64,000 nt of DNA from Rhizobium sp. SL86 (GCF_026672545.1 NZ_JAPPRJ010000001.1:1866001-1930000), one strand, 5' to 3'; shown: positions 1 to 9,439, counted from the stretch's first letter. Made by a program: numbers and translations. The notes: a model not told the origin generated them from the letters alone.

Positions 1-435
1 TTCAACACGGTGGAATACACGTCTTCGGCGCTGGTCGACATGGCCTTCCATACCCGCGACGGAGCGGTGGAGGACCCGATGGCGGTGCAGGCGGAGGTGC
101 TGTCTTCAATCGGCATGCCGTCCTCCATCGTCATGCGTCACGCCACGCCGCATTTCCAGCATGTCTTCTCCGGCGATGGTTATTCGGCGGGTTATTATTC
201 CTACATGTGGTCGGAAGTGCTGGATGCCGATGCCTTTGCCGCCTTCGAGGAGACGGGCAATGCCTTTGATCCGGTGATGGCACGCAAGCTGAAGAACAAC
301 ATCTATTCGGTCGGCGGATCGATCGATCCGGAGGAAACCTACAAGGCCTTCCGCGGCAAATTGCCGGATCCGGATGCGATGCTGAAGAAGAAGGGGCTTG
401 CCATGGTGGGAGAACTGTCCGGCAGCGACGCCTGA
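1..435 (+). CDS. dcp: M3 family oligopeptidase / peptidyl-dipeptidase, C-terminal part (5' truncated by window)
   Basis: The frame is open from base 1 and stops at 433-435, giving the last 144 codons. The stretch GYSAGYYSYMWSEVLDAD is the conserved C-terminal helix and tyrosine region of M3 zinc oligopeptidases (Dcp, oligopeptidase A, thimet family), where the tyrosines help hold the substrate. The HEXXH zinc motif lies upstream, outside the window. Members are cytoplasmic or periplasmic and cleave short peptides. Dcp is more likely than PrlC in rhizobia, but the fragment alone does not separate them. Confidence 0.85.
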   Translation, partial: FNTVEYTSSALVDMAFHTRDGAVEDPMAVQAEVLSSIGMPSSIVMRHATPHFQHVFSGDGYSAGYYSYMWSEVLDADAFAAFEETGNAFDPVMARKLKNNIYSVGGSIDPEETYKAFRGKLPDPDAMLKKKGLAMVGELSGSDA

Positions 436-578
436 GGCGGCTTCGCGCACATTAGGCGAAGCGGCAATACGCGCCGCGAATGCAAGCCATCAAAAGAAGT
501 GGCGGGCGAATCAGACGAGTGTCGCATAAATTTCATGCTGACCCGCTTTAAGCGGTGCACTCGTCAGGATCTCCCGCC

Positions 579-1568
579 ATGGCTCCCATCATTTCCGCAG
601 CCTCTGTTTCCAAGACATTCCAGCAACGTGTGCCGCAGCCGGGCCTGGCCGGTGCCGTCAGAAGCTTCGTTTCCCCTGTTACGAAACCCGTCCGGGCGGT
701 CGAAGACATCTCCTTCGAGATCGCGGCCGGCGAGGCTGTCGGTTATCTCGGCCCGAATGGGGCCGGCAAATCGACGATGATCAAGATGCTGACCGGCATC
801 CTGGCGCCGAGTGCCGGAACGGTGACCGTGCTCGGTCGTCATCCGCAGGCGGAGCGGGTGGCCAATGCGCGCGATATCGGCGTTGTCTTCGGCCAGCGCA
901 CGCAGCTCTGGTGGGAGCTGCCGCTGTTTGAAAGTTTCGAGCTGCACCGGCGCATGTACCGCGTGCCGGAGCCGGTCTTCGAGCGTAACCGCGCGGATCT
1001 CACCGAAATGATGGGCCTTGCCTCCTTCCTGGAGCGCCCGGTGCGTCACCTGAGCCTCGGCCAGCGCATGCGCGCCGAGATCGCCATGGCGCTCATGCAT
1101 GATCCAAAGATCCTCTTTCTCGACGAACCGACGATCGGCCTCGACGTCGTGGCAAAGGATGTGGTGCGCAAGTTCCTCTCGCGCATGAACCGCGAGCGCG
1201 GAACGACGATCATCCTCACCACCCATGACCTGCAGGACATCGAGGAGATCTGCCCGCGGTTGATCATGGTGGACGAAGGGCGGCTGTTGTTCGACGGTGC
1301 TATCGGGGCGCTGAGGACCCGGTTTGGCGCACGCCGCAAGCTGGTGCTGGAGTTTGCCGGCGAACCGGGTACCGTGTATCTGCCCGGCACCGAACCTGCC
1401 GGTGGTGAGGGCCATGTCCGCGAATTCCTGCTGTCGGATGACGGCCGTTCGCTCGTCCAGCTGCTGGCAGACCTTCAGACCGATACGGACCTGCGCGACG
1501 TCAGGCTGCACGAACCCGGCATCGAGGAGATCATCCGCACCCATTACCAGGCGAAGGCCGCCGCATGA
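579..1568 (+). CDS. ABC-2 type exporter, ATP-binding protein
   Basis: A 329-residue ABC ATPase. Walker A GPNGAGKST is at about residues 58-66, followed by an LSLGQRMR signature and Walker B ILFLDEPTIGLD, then a C-terminal extension. It would power export with the two membrane proteins encoded directly downstream. The arrangement matches the COG4586/COG4587/COG3694 export systems, some annotated as viologen exporters; the substrate here is unknown. I chose the ATG at 579 because AGGA sits about 9 bases upstream; an in-frame GTG at 555 has no ribosome-binding site. The stop overlaps the next start by 4 bases (ATGA), so the genes are translationally coupled. Confidence 0.9.
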   Translation: MAPIISAASVSKTFQQRVPQPGLAGAVRSFVSPVTKPVRAVEDISFEIAAGEAVGYLGPNGAGKSTMIKMLTGILAPSAGTVTVLGRHPQAERVANARDIGVVFGQRTQLWWELPLFESFELHRRMYRVPEPVFERNRADLTEMMGLASFLERPVRHLSLGQRMRAEIAMALMHDPKILFLDEPTIGLDVVAKDVVRKFLSRMNRERGTTIILTTHDLQDIEEICPRLIMVDEGRLLFDGAIGALRTRFGARRKLVLEFAGEPGTVYLPGTEPAGGEGHVREFLLSDDGRSLVQLLADLQTDTDLRDVRLHEPGIEEIIRTHYQAKAAA

Positions 1569-2359
1569 GTGCCTTTCTCGCCCTCATCCGCGCCGCCTTC
1601 CAGCGGGAACTGGAACACCGCTCGCGCAGCATTGCCCGCATCTTCGGCACGCTCGTCGATATTCTGGCCCGCATCTCCATCTGGCAGGCGGTCTTTGCCG
1701 GACATGGCAGCATGAACGGCATCACGCTGTCGCAGATGATCACCTATGCGCTGATCGGCGGCACCATCCTGTCCAGCTGGGATGCGACGATGATCGTCCG
1801 CGAGGTCGGCGGAACGATCCGCACCGGCGCGATCGGCTCCACCCTGCTGCGCCCGGTCGCTTATCCGGTGATGCTGCTCGCCGAACAGCTGGGGTCACGG
1901 TTTTTCGACTGGCTGATGACCTCGCTTCCGGTCATTCTCATCATGGGGCTGATCTATGGCGTGCAACCGCCGGCGAGCCTCGGCCATGGCCTGCTGTTCC
2001 TCGGTTTTCTCGTCGTTTCGCTCGCCGTCCTGATGCTGTCGGGCATCCTGATCGGCCTGTTCTCCTTCTGGGTCTTCGATGCCCATTCGCTGGAATGGTT
2101 CATGCGCGGCATCCTGGCCGTCTTGTCCGGCGGGCTGGTGCCGATCTGGTTTTTTCCGAAGGGACTGGCGGAGGTGGCGCATGTGCTGCCGTTTTCGTGG
2201 ATTACCTATCATCCGATGGCCGTTTATCTCGGCGAGCGGGATCTTGCCGCCTCATCGCTTACCCTTCTGGCCGGTGGCGCCTGGGTCCTGGTATTGGCCG
2301 GTGCCGTCTCCTTCGTCTGGTCGCGCGCCTGCGGCCAGGTCGTGGTGCAGGGGGGCTGA
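1565..2359 (+). CDS. ABC-2 family exporter permease, first subunit
   Basis: A 264-residue membrane protein with about six hydrophobic segments, including stretches near residues 50-75, 105-130, 140-170 and 235-255. It fits the ABC-2 membrane family that pairs with COG4586 ATPases. It starts inside the stop codon of the ATPase gene and ends 3 bases before the second permease gene, so the three form one operon and probably a heterodimeric export channel in the inner membrane. No substrate can be read from the sequence. Confidence 0.85.
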   Translation: MSAFLALIRAAFQRELEHRSRSIARIFGTLVDILARISIWQAVFAGHGSMNGITLSQMITYALIGGTILSSWDATMIVREVGGTIRTGAIGSTLLRPVAYPVMLLAEQLGSRFFDWLMTSLPVILIMGLIYGVQPPASLGHGLLFLGFLVVSLAVLMLSGILIGLFSFWVFDAHSLEWFMRGILAVLSGGLVPIWFFPKGLAEVAHVLPFSWITYHPMAVYLGERDLAASSLTLLAGGAWVLVLAGAVSFVWSRACGQVVVQGG

Positions 2360-2362
2360 GGG

Positions 2363-3163
2363 ATGCGCGAAACATTGTCGCTGCTTTTTTATCTCATGCG
2401 CCTTCGGGTCAGGACCCGGCTGGAATTTCGCGCCAGCCTGGTGATCGCCTGGGCGGCGCAGGCCTTCGGTTATGCCGGTGTCTTCACCTCGATCTGGCTG
2501 ATCCTGACACGTTTCGAAAACATCGGTGGCTGGACCTGGCCGCAGATGGCGCTGCTGCTTGGTTTCCATACGCTGGGTTATGCGCTCGGCGCCTGTTTCA
2601 CGCTCGTGCAGTTGCGGCGCATGGAGGAGATCGTGCTCGGCGGCGAGTTCGACACGCTCCTGGTGCGGCCGCTGAACCCCTGGGCCTATCTCGTGTTTTC
2701 CGGCTTCAACATCGAATATGGCGGCCATATCCTGCTCGGCGCCGGACTGATCCTCTGGGCGCTGCCGCAACTTGCCGTCCACTGGACGGTTGGCACGTCC
2801 TTGCTGATGGTGGGCAGCCTCCTGAGTGCGGCGCTGATCACCGCCTCGCTGATCACGATCATCAGCGCCTGCGCCATGGTGCTCGGCCGCGCGCGTTATC
2901 TCTTCGGCATCTATTTCGATTTCTGGGAGCTGTCGCGTTATCCGGCCAGCATTTTTGCCGGCCCCTTCCAGATTGCGCTGCTGTCGATCATGCCGCTCGG
3001 CTACATGGCCTATGTGCCGGTGTCGGTCCTGCTCGGCCGGACGGTGCCCTATCTCGGTTCTGCGGCCGGATTGGCTGCGCTCGCCGCCGGCCCGCTTTCG
3101 GTCGCGGCGGCCTTTTTCTTCTGGCGTTTCTGCCTCAGACGTTACCAGGGTGGTGGCGGATGA
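2363..3163 (+). CDS. ABC-2 family exporter permease, second subunit
   Basis: A 266-residue, six-segment membrane protein related to the preceding permease and of the PF06182-like ABC-2 type. The conserved loop [20 protein letters not shown], which precedes the third membrane segment, is characteristic of this family. Only 3 bases separate it from the upstream permease. It is the last gene of the exporter operon; typA follows after a 136-base leader. Confidence 0.85.
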   Translation: MRETLSLLFYLMRLRVRTRLEFRASLVIAWAAQAFGYAGVFTSIWLILTRFENIGGWTWPQMALLLGFHTLGYALGACFTLVQLRRMEEIVLGGEFDTLLVRPLNPWAYLVFSGFNIEYGGHILLGAGLILWALPQLAVHWTVGTSLLMVGSLLSAALITASLITIISACAMVLGRARYLFGIYFDFWELSRYPASIFAGPFQIALLSIMPLGYMAYVPVSVLLGRTVPYLGSAAGLAALAAGPLSVAAAFFFWRFCLRRYQGGGG

Positions 3164-3236
3164 GCGGAAGAATATCGCCAGCTTTAACCGTGCGTTCAGC
3201 CGCCCCCTTTCGCAAATGCGAAAAACAGGGTATGAG

Positions 3237-3259
3237 CGCGCCAAATGAAAATTGGCGCG
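3237..3259 (+). other. Hairpin in the typA leader
   Basis: An 8-base-pair perfect inverted repeat (CGCGCCAA at 3237-3244 against TTGGCGCG at 3252-3259) closes a 7-base loop about 40 bases upstream of the typA start. No T-run follows, so it is not an intrinsic terminator. A role in leader structure is only a guess. Confidence 0.3.
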
Positions 3260-3299
3260 TAGAGCTCCCGGCGTGCGCCACAGCCCCAGAGAAACCAAT

Positions 3300-5120
3300 A
3301 TGGCACTTCGCAACATCGCGATCATCGCGCACGTTGACCATGGAAAAACGACCCTTGTCGACGAACTTCTGAAGCAGTCGGGCTCGTTCCGCGAAAACCA
3401 GCGCGTTGCAGAACGCGTGATGGACTCGAACGACCTCGAAAAGGAACGTGGCATCACCATTCTCGCCAAGGCCACCTCGGTGGAGTGGAAGGGTGTGCGC
3501 ATCAACATCGTCGATACCCCCGGCCACGCCGACTTCGGCGGCGAAGTCGAGCGTATCCTCTCGATGGTGGACGGCGCGATCGTTCTCGTCGATTCCTCCG
3601 AAGGCCCGATGCCGCAGACCAAGTTCGTGGTCTCCAAGGCGCTCAAGGTCGGTCTTCGCCCGATCGTTGCGATCAACAAGATCGACCGTCCGGACGGCCG
3701 TCATGAGGAAGTGATCAACGAGGTCTTCGACCTCTTCGCCAACCTCGACGCCACCGACGAGCAGCTCGATTTCCCGATCCTCTACGGTTCGGGTCGCGAC
3801 GGCTGGATGAACTTCAATCCGGAAGGTCCGAAGGAAGAAGGTCTTGCGCCGCTGCTCGACCTCGTCCTGAAGCATGTGCCGGAGCCGACGGTCGAAGAAG
3901 GCCCGTTCCGCATGATCGGCACGATCCTGGAAGCCAACAACTTCCTCGGCCGCATCATCACCGGCCGTATCGCTTCCGGTTCGATCAAGCCGAACCAGGC
4001 CGTCAAGGTTCTGGGCCAGGATGGCAAGACGATCGAAACCGGCCGTATTTCCAAGATCCTCGCTTTCCGCGGCATCGAGCGCACGGCCATCGACGAAGCC
4101 TATGCGGGCGATATCGTCGCGATCGCCGGTCTCTCCAAGGGCACCGTTGCCGATACCTTCTGTGACCCCTCCGTCACCGAAGCCATGACCGCGCAGCCGA
4201 TCGACCCGCCGACGGTCACCATGTCCTTCATCGTCAACGACAGCCCGCTGGCTGGCACCGAAGGCGACAAGGTGACGAGCCGCGTGATCCGCGACCGTCT
4301 GTTCAAGGAAGCCGAAGGCAACGTCGCGCTCAAGATCGAGGAAGCCGAAGGCAAGGATTCGTTCTTCGTGTCCGGCCGCGGCGAACTCCAGCTCGCCGTT
4401 CTGATCGAAACCATGCGCCGCGAAGGTTTCGAGCTTGCCGTGTCGCGTCCGCGCGTCGTTATGCACAAGGACGAGACGACCGGTGAAACGATGGAGCCGA
4501 TCGAGGAAGTCGTCATCGACGTCGATGAGGAACATTCCGGCGTCGTCGTGCAGAAGATGTCCGAGCGCAAGGCCGAAATGACGGAACTGCGCCCCTCCGG
4601 CGGCAACCGCGTGCGCCTGAAGTTCCTGGCACCGACCCGCGGCCTCATCGGTTATCAGTCGGAACTCCTGACCGATACCCGCGGCACCGCGATCATGAAC
4701 CGCCTGTTCCACAGCTACCAGCCGTTCAAGGGCGCAATCGCCGGCCGCAACAACGGCGTTCTCCTGTCGAACGGTTCGGGCGAGGCTGTCGCCTATGCCA
4801 TGTTCAACCTGGAAGACCGTGGCCCGATGATCATCGAGCCGGGTGAAAAGGTCTATCAGGGCATGATCATCGGCATCCACTCCCGCGACAACGACCTCGA
4901 AGTCAACGTTCTGAAGGGCAAGCAGCTCACCAACATCCGCGCCGCCGGCAAGGATGAAGCCGTGAAGCTCACCCCGCCGATCCGCATGACGCTCGACCGC
5001 GCGCTCTCCTGGATCCAGGACGACGAGCTGATGGAAGTCACGCCGAAGTCGATCCGTCTGCGTAAGATGTATCTCGACCCGAACGATCGCAAGCGCTTCG
5101 AAAAGTCGCGCGTCGCCTGA
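3300..5120 (+). CDS. typA: Translational GTPase TypA/BipA
   Basis: A 606-residue ribosome-binding GTPase of the EF-G superfamily, involved in ribosome assembly and stress or cold adaptation. G1 AHVDHGKTT is at residues 10-18, followed by RGITI (G2), [10 protein letters not shown] (G3) and NKIDRPD (G4). The remainder shows the EF-G-like domains and the BipA C-terminal domain with [18 protein letters not shown]. The ATG at 3300 matches the usual family start ([14 protein letters not shown]). A longer GTG-initiated frame adds 16 residues not expected in TypA. It appears to be monocistronic, with its own terminator just downstream. Confidence 0.97.
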   Translation: MALRNIAIIAHVDHGKTTLVDELLKQSGSFRENQRVAERVMDSNDLEKERGITILAKATSVEWKGVRINIVDTPGHADFGGEVERILSMVDGAIVLVDSSEGPMPQTKFVVSKALKVGLRPIVAINKIDRPDGRHEEVINEVFDLFANLDATDEQLDFPILYGSGRDGWMNFNPEGPKEEGLAPLLDLVLKHVPEPTVEEGPFRMIGTILEANNFLGRIITGRIASGSIKPNQAVKVLGQDGKTIETGRISKILAFRGIERTAIDEAYAGDIVAIAGLSKGTVADTFCDPSVTEAMTAQPIDPPTVTMSFIVNDSPLAGTEGDKVTSRVIRDRLFKEAEGNVALKIEEAEGKDSFFVSGRGELQLAVLIETMRREGFELAVSRPRVVMHKDETTGETMEPIEEVVIDVDEEHSGVVVQKMSERKAEMTELRPSGGNRVRLKFLAPTRGLIGYQSELLTDTRGTAIMNRLFHSYQPFKGAIAGRNNGVLLSNGSGEAVAYAMFNLEDRGPMIIEPGEKVYQGMIIGIHSRDNDLEVNVLKGKQLTNIRAAGKDEAVKLTPPIRMTLDRALSWIQDDELMEVTPKSIRLRKMYLDPNDRKRFEKSRVA

Positions 5121-5144
5121 TCGGCGAGATAAGAGACTAGCAAG

Positions 5145-5171
5145 AGCCCCGGCATGGTCCGGGGCTTTTTT
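5145..5171 (+). terminator. Intrinsic terminator of typA
   Basis: Perfect 8-base-pair stem AGCCCCGG (5145-5152) / CCGGGGCT (5159-5166), a 6-base loop and a run of six T. It lies 25 bases after the typA stop. Confidence 0.9.
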
Positions 5172-5207
5172 ATGTGCCTGCTTTGCTTCCGACCCTTGTT
5201 CCAAGTG

Positions 5208-5223
5208 TTAAAAAAGCGTTAAC
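5208..5223. promoter_or_regulatory. Candidate CtrA-binding box (TTAA-N7-TTAAC)
   Basis: TTAA at 5208-5211, seven bases, then TTAAC at 5219-5223. This is the full consensus of the alphaproteobacterial cell-cycle regulator CtrA. It sits just after the typA terminator and about 100 bases before the acetyltransferase gene, in promoter position. It is a sequence match only, with no independent support for binding. Confidence 0.45.
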
Positions 5224-5321
5224 TTCTGCTCGTCGGCCCGGAGAATTCATCTGTGGGCAACGTCTCGTCAGCCCACTTTCGAGGGAGACGAATCTGTGGC
5301 GGCGAGGTGAGAAGCACTGTC

Positions 5322-5828
5322 ATGAAGACACTCTCCATTGATGTTCGGCAAGCGGGCGCAGATGACGCGACAGCCGTGTCCGAGGTTCATCGTGCCGCCT
5401 GGTCGCAAGCCTATGCCGGACTTATTCCATACCGGCCGTTGACGGAAATGCTGGAGCGGCGTGGCGAGGCCTGGTGGCGGCGGGCGACCCGCGGCCCAGC
5501 GACGCTCCTGGTTCTCGATGTTGCCGGCACAATTGCCGGTTATGCCACGATCGGTCTCAACCGTGCACGGGCCCTGCCGCAGGACGGCGAGATCTACGAA
5601 ATCTATCTGCGCCCGGAATTCCAAGGCATCGGCCTTGGCCGCAAGCTGTTCGGCGAGGCGCGCCGACTGTTGAAATCGCTCGGCTGCAACGGTCTCGTGG
5701 TCTGGTGCCTGGAAGACAGCGAACATGCCATCCGTTTCTTCCGCCGGCATGGCGGGATGGATATTGTCGAGGGCATGGAAGACTTCGCCGATGTGCGGCT
5801 GCGCAAAATCGGCTTCGTCTGGCCCTGA
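5322..5828 (+). CDS. GNAT family N-acetyltransferase
   Basis: A 168-residue GNAT-fold protein. The acetyl-CoA pyrophosphate loop is the segment LRPEFQGIGLGRKLFGEARR (R/Q-x-x-G-x-G/A pattern), followed by helix and strand residues LGCNGLVVWCLEDSEHAIRF and the typical C-terminal FFRRHGGM. The N-terminus (IDVRQAGADDATAVSEVHRAAW) is like that of many rhizobial GNAT proteins with an SWxxAY-type motif. I chose the ATG at 5322; an upstream GTG at 5253 gives an unconserved 23-residue extension. The acceptor substrate is unknown. A CtrA-type box lies upstream. Confidence 0.85.
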   Translation: MKTLSIDVRQAGADDATAVSEVHRAAWSQAYAGLIPYRPLTEMLERRGEAWWRRATRGPATLLVLDVAGTIAGYATIGLNRARALPQDGEIYEIYLRPEFQGIGLGRKLFGEARRLLKSLGCNGLVVWCLEDSEHAIRFFRRHGGMDIVEGMEDFADVRLRKIGFVWP

Positions 5829-6129
5829 GCCTCAGACCGTTCCCCCCCTCCGCGACAGGTCTATTGCATAGGGGAGAAAACCCCCTCTGCCCTGCCGGGC
5901 ATCTCCTCCACAAGGGGGGAGACACATTGCAGATCCCACATCGGCTTCAATCGGTTTCGGCGGGTCGGCTAGGTTAAAGCCCTCCCCCTTGTGGCGAGGG
6001 TTGGGAGGGGCTTTGTTCCAATGCGATAGCTCTTCCCCCACCGAAAGGCCGTGTTGCATTGCACCGGTTTTCTGAGTATCGAGGCGTCACCCATTTCAAC
6101 GCTCTCATACACAGCACTCGGGGAGAAAC
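5829..6129. other. 301-base intergenic region between the GNAT gene and ppa
   Basis: No gene is supported here. Most of it is a palindromic repeat-like block (listed separately); the last 100 bases before the ppa start probably hold its promoter and leader. A GGGAG ribosome-binding site precedes the ppa ATG. Confidence 0.6.
5880..6017. repeat. Composite palindromic intergenic repeat (rhizobial type)
   Basis: C-rich and G-rich arms form nested inverted repeats. The clearest is CCACAAGGGGG (5908-5918) against CCCCCTTGTGG (5984-5994), an 11-base perfect match over about 65 bases. The flanks carry CCCCTCTGCCCTGCCGGGCA and GGGTTGGGAGGGGC, motifs I recognise from interspersed intergenic elements of rhizobial genomes. 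Exact ends are uncertain. Confidence 0.6.
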
Positions 6130-6663
6130 ATGCGTATTGATGCAATCAAGATCGGCAAGAACCCGCCGGACGATGTCAACGTCATCGTGGAAGTGCCGGT
6201 TGGCGGCCACCCGATCAAGTACGAAATGGACAAGGAAGCCGGCGCCCTGATCGTCGACCGTTTCCTCTACACGCCGATGACCTATCCGGGCAATTACGGC
6301 TTCGTGCCGCATACGCTTTCGGAAGACGGCGACCCCGTGGACGTTCTGATCTGCAACACCCGCCCGCTGGTTCCGGGCTGCGTCATCGCCGTGCGTCCGA
6401 TCGGCGTGATGATCATGGAAGATGACGGCGGCAAGGACGAAAAGATCCTCGCGGTTCCGGTGCCGAAGCTGACCCAGCGTTACGACAAGATCCACAACTA
6501 CACGGATCTGCCGGAAATCACCCTGAAGCAGATCGAGCATTTCTTCGAGCACTACAAGGATCTGGAGCCCGGCAAGTGGGTGAAGATCGGCGGCTGGCAG
6601 GATGTGACGGTTGCCAAGAAGCTGATCGTCGAAGCGATCGAGCGTTACAACGCTCAGAAGTAA
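6130..6663 (+). CDS. ppa: Inorganic pyrophosphatase (family I, soluble)
   Basis: A 177-residue enzyme hydrolysing pyrophosphate to phosphate, which drives biosynthetic reactions in the cytoplasm. The metal-binding signature DGDPVDVLI follows PHTLSE at about residue 65. Upstream are conserved [18 protein letters not shown] and [13 protein letters not shown]. Length and ends match bacterial family I enzymes. A GGGAG ribosome-binding site precedes the ATG. Its stop codon abuts the stop of the convergent DUF167 gene with no gap, and its likely terminator lies inside that gene. Confidence 0.97.
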   Translation: MRIDAIKIGKNPPDDVNVIVEVPVGGHPIKYEMDKEAGALIVDRFLYTPMTYPGNYGFVPHTLSEDGDPVDVLICNTRPLVPGCVIAVRPIGVMIMEDDGGKDEKILAVPVPKLTQRYDKIHNYTDLPEITLKQIEHFFEHYKDLEPGKWVKIGGWQDVTVAKKLIVEAIERYNAQK

Positions 6664-6978
6664 TCAGCGCGCCAGAAGCGCATTGAGCCTCTTCATCAGA
6701 TCCTCCGGGTCGCCGTCGATCCGGAGGATTTTTTTGCGCGACGTTTCGCCGGCAATAAATGAGATCGAGGATTTCGGCACGCGCAGCTGCTTGGCGAGCA
6801 ACTGGATCAGCGCCTTGTTGGCCTTGCCATCTTCCGGCACGGCCGTCACCTTCGCCTTGACATGGGCGTCGCCATCGTCTGACCGCTCCAGACCTTCGAT
6901 CTGATCGCGCGAGGCGTTCGGCGTCAGCCGGATGCTGACACGCACATGATCGGCAAAGGCAGAGATCGCCTCGGTCAC
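6664..6978 (-). CDS. DUF167 (YggU-like) family protein
   Basis: A 104-residue small protein of the DUF167/UPF0235 family: [14 protein letters not shown] near the N-terminus, [22 protein letters not shown] in the middle, and [16 protein letters not shown] at the end. Function is not established. The start is a GTG at 6976-6978 that overlaps the stop of the yggT gene (GTGA), so the two are co-translated. This YggT-YggU pairing is common in bacteria. The 3' end carries the plus-strand terminator of ppa within its codons. Confidence 0.85.
   Translation of the reverse strand: MTEAISAFADHVRVSIRLTPNASRDQIEGLERSDDGDAHVKAKVTAVPEDGKANKALIQLLAKQLRVPKSSISFIAGETSRKKILRIDGDPEDLMKRLNALLAR
6700..6735 (+). 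terminator. Intrinsic terminator of ppa, embedded in the convergent DUF167 gene
   Basis: Perfect 9-base-pair stem ATCCTCCGG (6700-6708) / CCGGAGGAT (6721-6729), a 12-base loop and a run of seven T at 6729-6735, read on the plus strand 37-72 bases after the ppa stop. The same bases encode part of the C-terminus of the DUF167 protein on the other strand. Confidence 0.75.
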
Positions 6979-7265
6979 ACCAGTGCCGGGACGATGGTGG
7001 TCCACATCAGCGAGCGGATGAAGAAGATGATCAGCAGCAGAATGACCGGCGAGATGTCGATGCCGCCGAGATTGGGCATCACCCGGCGGATCGGGCGCAG
7101 CGCCGGCTCCGTCAGATTGTAGAGCATGGTGCCGATCGAATTGACGAACTGGTTGCTCGAATTGATCACGTTGAAGGCGTAGAGCCATGAGAAGATGGCG
7201 CTGATGATGAGCACCCATGTGTACAGGTTCAAAGCCAGATCGATGGTCTGAAACAGCGCGATCAT
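6975..7265 (-). CDS. YggT family membrane protein
   Basis: A 96-residue protein of the YggT/YlmG family. It has two hydrophobic segments (near residues 5-30 and 65-90) flanking the conserved [25 protein letters not shown] loop. Relatives are inner-membrane proteins linked to osmotic tolerance, cell division or cofactor handling; the exact role is open. I chose the ATG at 7265 because GGAGA sits 5 bases upstream; ATGs at 7277 and 7295 lack a site of that quality and would add 4 or 10 residues. Confidence 0.85.
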   Translation of the reverse strand: MIALFQTIDLALNLYTWVLIISAIFSWLYAFNVINSSNQFVNSIGTMLYNLTEPALRPIRRVMPNLGGIDISPVILLLIIFFIRSLMWTTIVPALV

Positions 7266-7397
7266 CCAAGTCTCCATTTCTGAGTTGACAGACATGTAGA
7301 CATTGGCGACTTAGGCGGCAAGTGCCGAGGCATTCGTCTGGCACATCATGTTTAACGGGCGTCCCGTTCCGGCAGCGTCCGGTGGAAAGCGTTTCCC

Positions 7398-8639
7398 ATG
7401 TCCGTTCCTGTTTCCGATGATCGCTTTGCCGCCTTCCGGCACAGTTCCTACACCCGTTTCTTCTTCTGTCGTTTCCTCGCCGCCTTCGCCATCCAGATCG
7501 TCAGCGTTGCCGTCGGCTGGCAGATGTACGACGTAACCGGCAATGCGCTCTATCTCGGTCTGATCGGGCTCTTCCAGTTCCTGCCGTCGCTGCTTTTGAT
7601 CCTGGTCACGGGAACGGTTGCCGATCGTTACAATCGCCGCGCCATCGTGGCGGGCTGCCTGCTTCTCGGCTGTCTCTGCACCGGGGCCCTGCTGGGCCTG
7701 ACGGTGACCGGCACCTTTTCACCCTGGCCGGTCTTTGCCATCCTGATCGTCTTCGGCATCGAACGCGCCTTCATGGGGCCTGCCGTGCAGTCGCTGGCGC
7801 CGAACCTCGTTCCGGAACATGCCCTGCCGAATGCGGTGGCGTGGAATTCCTCCTCCTGGCAGACCGCCTCCATCCTGGGTCCTGTCGCCGGCGGGCTGCT
7901 CTACGGGGCAAGCGCCACAGCCGCCTATTCCGTCGCACTTGCCTTCATGCTGGCGGCCGCCGTGCTGATCATCAGCATCCCGAAGCCGAACCAGCAGCGA
8001 AGTGCCTCCAAGGCGGTCAATCTCTCCACCATCCTCGCCGGCTTCCGCTTCATCTGGGGCGAGAAGGTGGTGCTCGGCGCCATTTCGCTCGATCTCTTCG
8101 CCGTGCTGCTCGGCGGTGCTGTGGCGCTGATGCCGGTCTTTGCCCGCGATATCCTGGAGCTCGGCCCCTGGGGCCTCGGTCTTTTGCGTGCGGCCCCCGG
8201 CATCGGTGCGATTGTCGTCGCGGTCCTGCTTGCCGCCTATCCGATCAAACATCATGCCGGCACGTTCATGTTCGTCGGCGTCGCGCTGTTTGGCATCGGA
8301 ACTGTCGTTTTCGGCCTGTCGCAGACGGTCTGGCTGTCGATCGGTGCGCTGATGCTGATGGGCGCCTCCGACATGATTTCCGTTTATGTGCGGGAAAGCC
8401 TGATCATGCTGTGGACCCCGGATGAAGTGCGCGGACGCGTCAACGCGGTCAACATGGTCTTCGTCGGGGCGTCGAACGAGCTTGGCGAATTCCGTGCCGG
8501 CACCATGGCGCATCTCATCGGCGCCGTGCCGGCCGTCGTCATCGGTGGTTTCGGCACGCTGGCGGTTGCCGTGATCTGGGCCATGGGTTTCCCGAAGCTG
8601 CGCAAGATCGACAGCCTCGACGCGCCCTCGGACCGGTAA
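7398..8639 (+). CDS. MFS transporter, MFS_3/EntS-like exporter
   Basis: A 413-residue major facilitator protein with about 12 hydrophobic segments. The loop between segments 2 and 3 reads GTVADRYNRRAIVAG, the usual MFS signature. The opening TRFFFCRFLAAFAIQIVSVA and the middle motif VPEHALPNAVAWNSSSWQ place it in the MFS_3 group, with enterobactin-exporter-like proteins. Substrate is unknown; drug or siderophore export would be a guess. It diverges from the yggT gene and converges on the amidotransferase gene with 25 bases between. Confidence 0.85.
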   Translation: MSVPVSDDRFAAFRHSSYTRFFFCRFLAAFAIQIVSVAVGWQMYDVTGNALYLGLIGLFQFLPSLLLILVTGTVADRYNRRAIVAGCLLLGCLCTGALLGLTVTGTFSPWPVFAILIVFGIERAFMGPAVQSLAPNLVPEHALPNAVAWNSSSWQTASILGPVAGGLLYGASATAAYSVALAFMLAAAVLIISIPKPNQQRSASKAVNLSTILAGFRFIWGEKVVLGAISLDLFAVLLGGAVALMPVFARDILELGPWGLGLLRAAPGIGAIVVAVLLAAYPIKHHAGTFMFVGVALFGIGTVVFGLSQTVWLSIGALMLMGASDMISVYVRESLIMLWTPDEVRGRVNAVNMVFVGASNELGEFRAGTMAHLIGAVPAVVIGGFGTLAVAVIWAMGFPKLRKIDSLDAPSDR

Positions 8640-8664
8640 CGGCCAGGATCTGGATGTCGCCTTG

Positions 8665-9429
8665 TCAGGCCGGCGTCTTTTCCAGTTTCGGAAGCGTCGG
8701 CTGGTCGTCCAGCGCCTCGCGGTCGAAGACCATGTCGAGGAAGGACCATAACCAGGCCTTCAGCGGCTGGTCGAAGATCATCCGGCCTTCCAGGTGTTCG
8801 CGGCCCTGTTGCGCATTCGGCAGGACAAAACGCGAGGCGCCGCGCACCACCCAGCTGTGCATCATCGCCCGCGTCAGCTCGGCGTGGAACTGCACGCCCC
8901 AGGCATTGTCGCCATAACGGATCGCCTGGTGCGGATAGGCGTCACCTTCTGCCAAGAGCTGCACGCCGCGCGGTACGTCGAACCCTTCGCGGTGGAAATG
9001 ATAGACCATGCGCGGCCAGTGCATCAGGCGGCGGCCGTGTTCGGTGGCGCGCAGCGGATACCAGCCGATCTCCGTCAGGCCCTGCCGGTCCGGTCCCACC
9101 TTGCCGCCCAGGTTCTTGACCATCATCTGCGCGCCGAGACAGATGCCGAGATAGGGTTTGTTTTCCTTGAGCGGGACGGAGACCCAGTCGATCTCCGTCT
9201 TGACGAAGGGATCTGGATCATTGGCGCTCATCGGCCCGCCGAAGATGACGGCGCCGGAATGGGCCGCCAGCGTCTCGGGGAGGGGATCGCCCAGCGCCGG
9301 GCGGCGGATATCGAGGGGAAAACCTTTTTCGACCAGCATCTGGCCGACGCGTCCGGGAGATGATCGCTCCTGGTGGAGCACGATCAGGATGGGCGCCCTT
9401 TCGGACCTTCGGAGAGGTGTCATCAGCAT
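8665..9429 (-). CDS. Class I glutamine amidotransferase-like protein
   Basis: A 254-residue GATase1 domain protein standing alone, as in the GuaA-like amidotransferases of rhizobia. The nucleophile elbow GICLGAQ puts the cysteine at residue 97. The histidine lies in GVQFHAELT, and FGGPMSANDPDP is the conserved early loop. Such proteins hydrolyse glutamine for an unknown acceptor or act as gamma-glutamyl hydrolases. I chose the ATG at 9429, which has GAGG 8 bases upstream; a longer frame from 9480 would overlap the upstream gene. It lies 10 bases after the TerB-like gene, in the same operon. Confidence 0.85.
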   Translation of the reverse strand: MLMTPLRRSERAPILIVLHQERSSPGRVGQMLVEKGFPLDIRRPALGDPLPETLAAHSGAVIFGGPMSANDPDPFVKTEIDWVSVPLKENKPYLGICLGAQMMVKNLGGKVGPDRQGLTEIGWYPLRATEHGRRLMHWPRMVYHFHREGFDVPRGVQLLAEGDAYPHQAIRYGDNAWGVQFHAELTRAMMHSWVVRGASRFVLPNAQQGREHLEGRMIFDQPLKAWLWSFLDMVFDREALDDQPTLPKLEKTPA

Positions 9430-9439
9430 TGCGTCGTCC

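Noticed and set aside
3175..3300. Possible small gene between the ABC permease and typA
   Set aside because: Short frames here lack a ribosome-binding site and coding character; the stretch is better explained as the typA leader with a hairpin.
1324..3372. A 682-codon plus-strand frame across the ABC permeases
   Set aside because: The permease frames have proper membrane segments and coupled starts; this frame does not resemble any protein.
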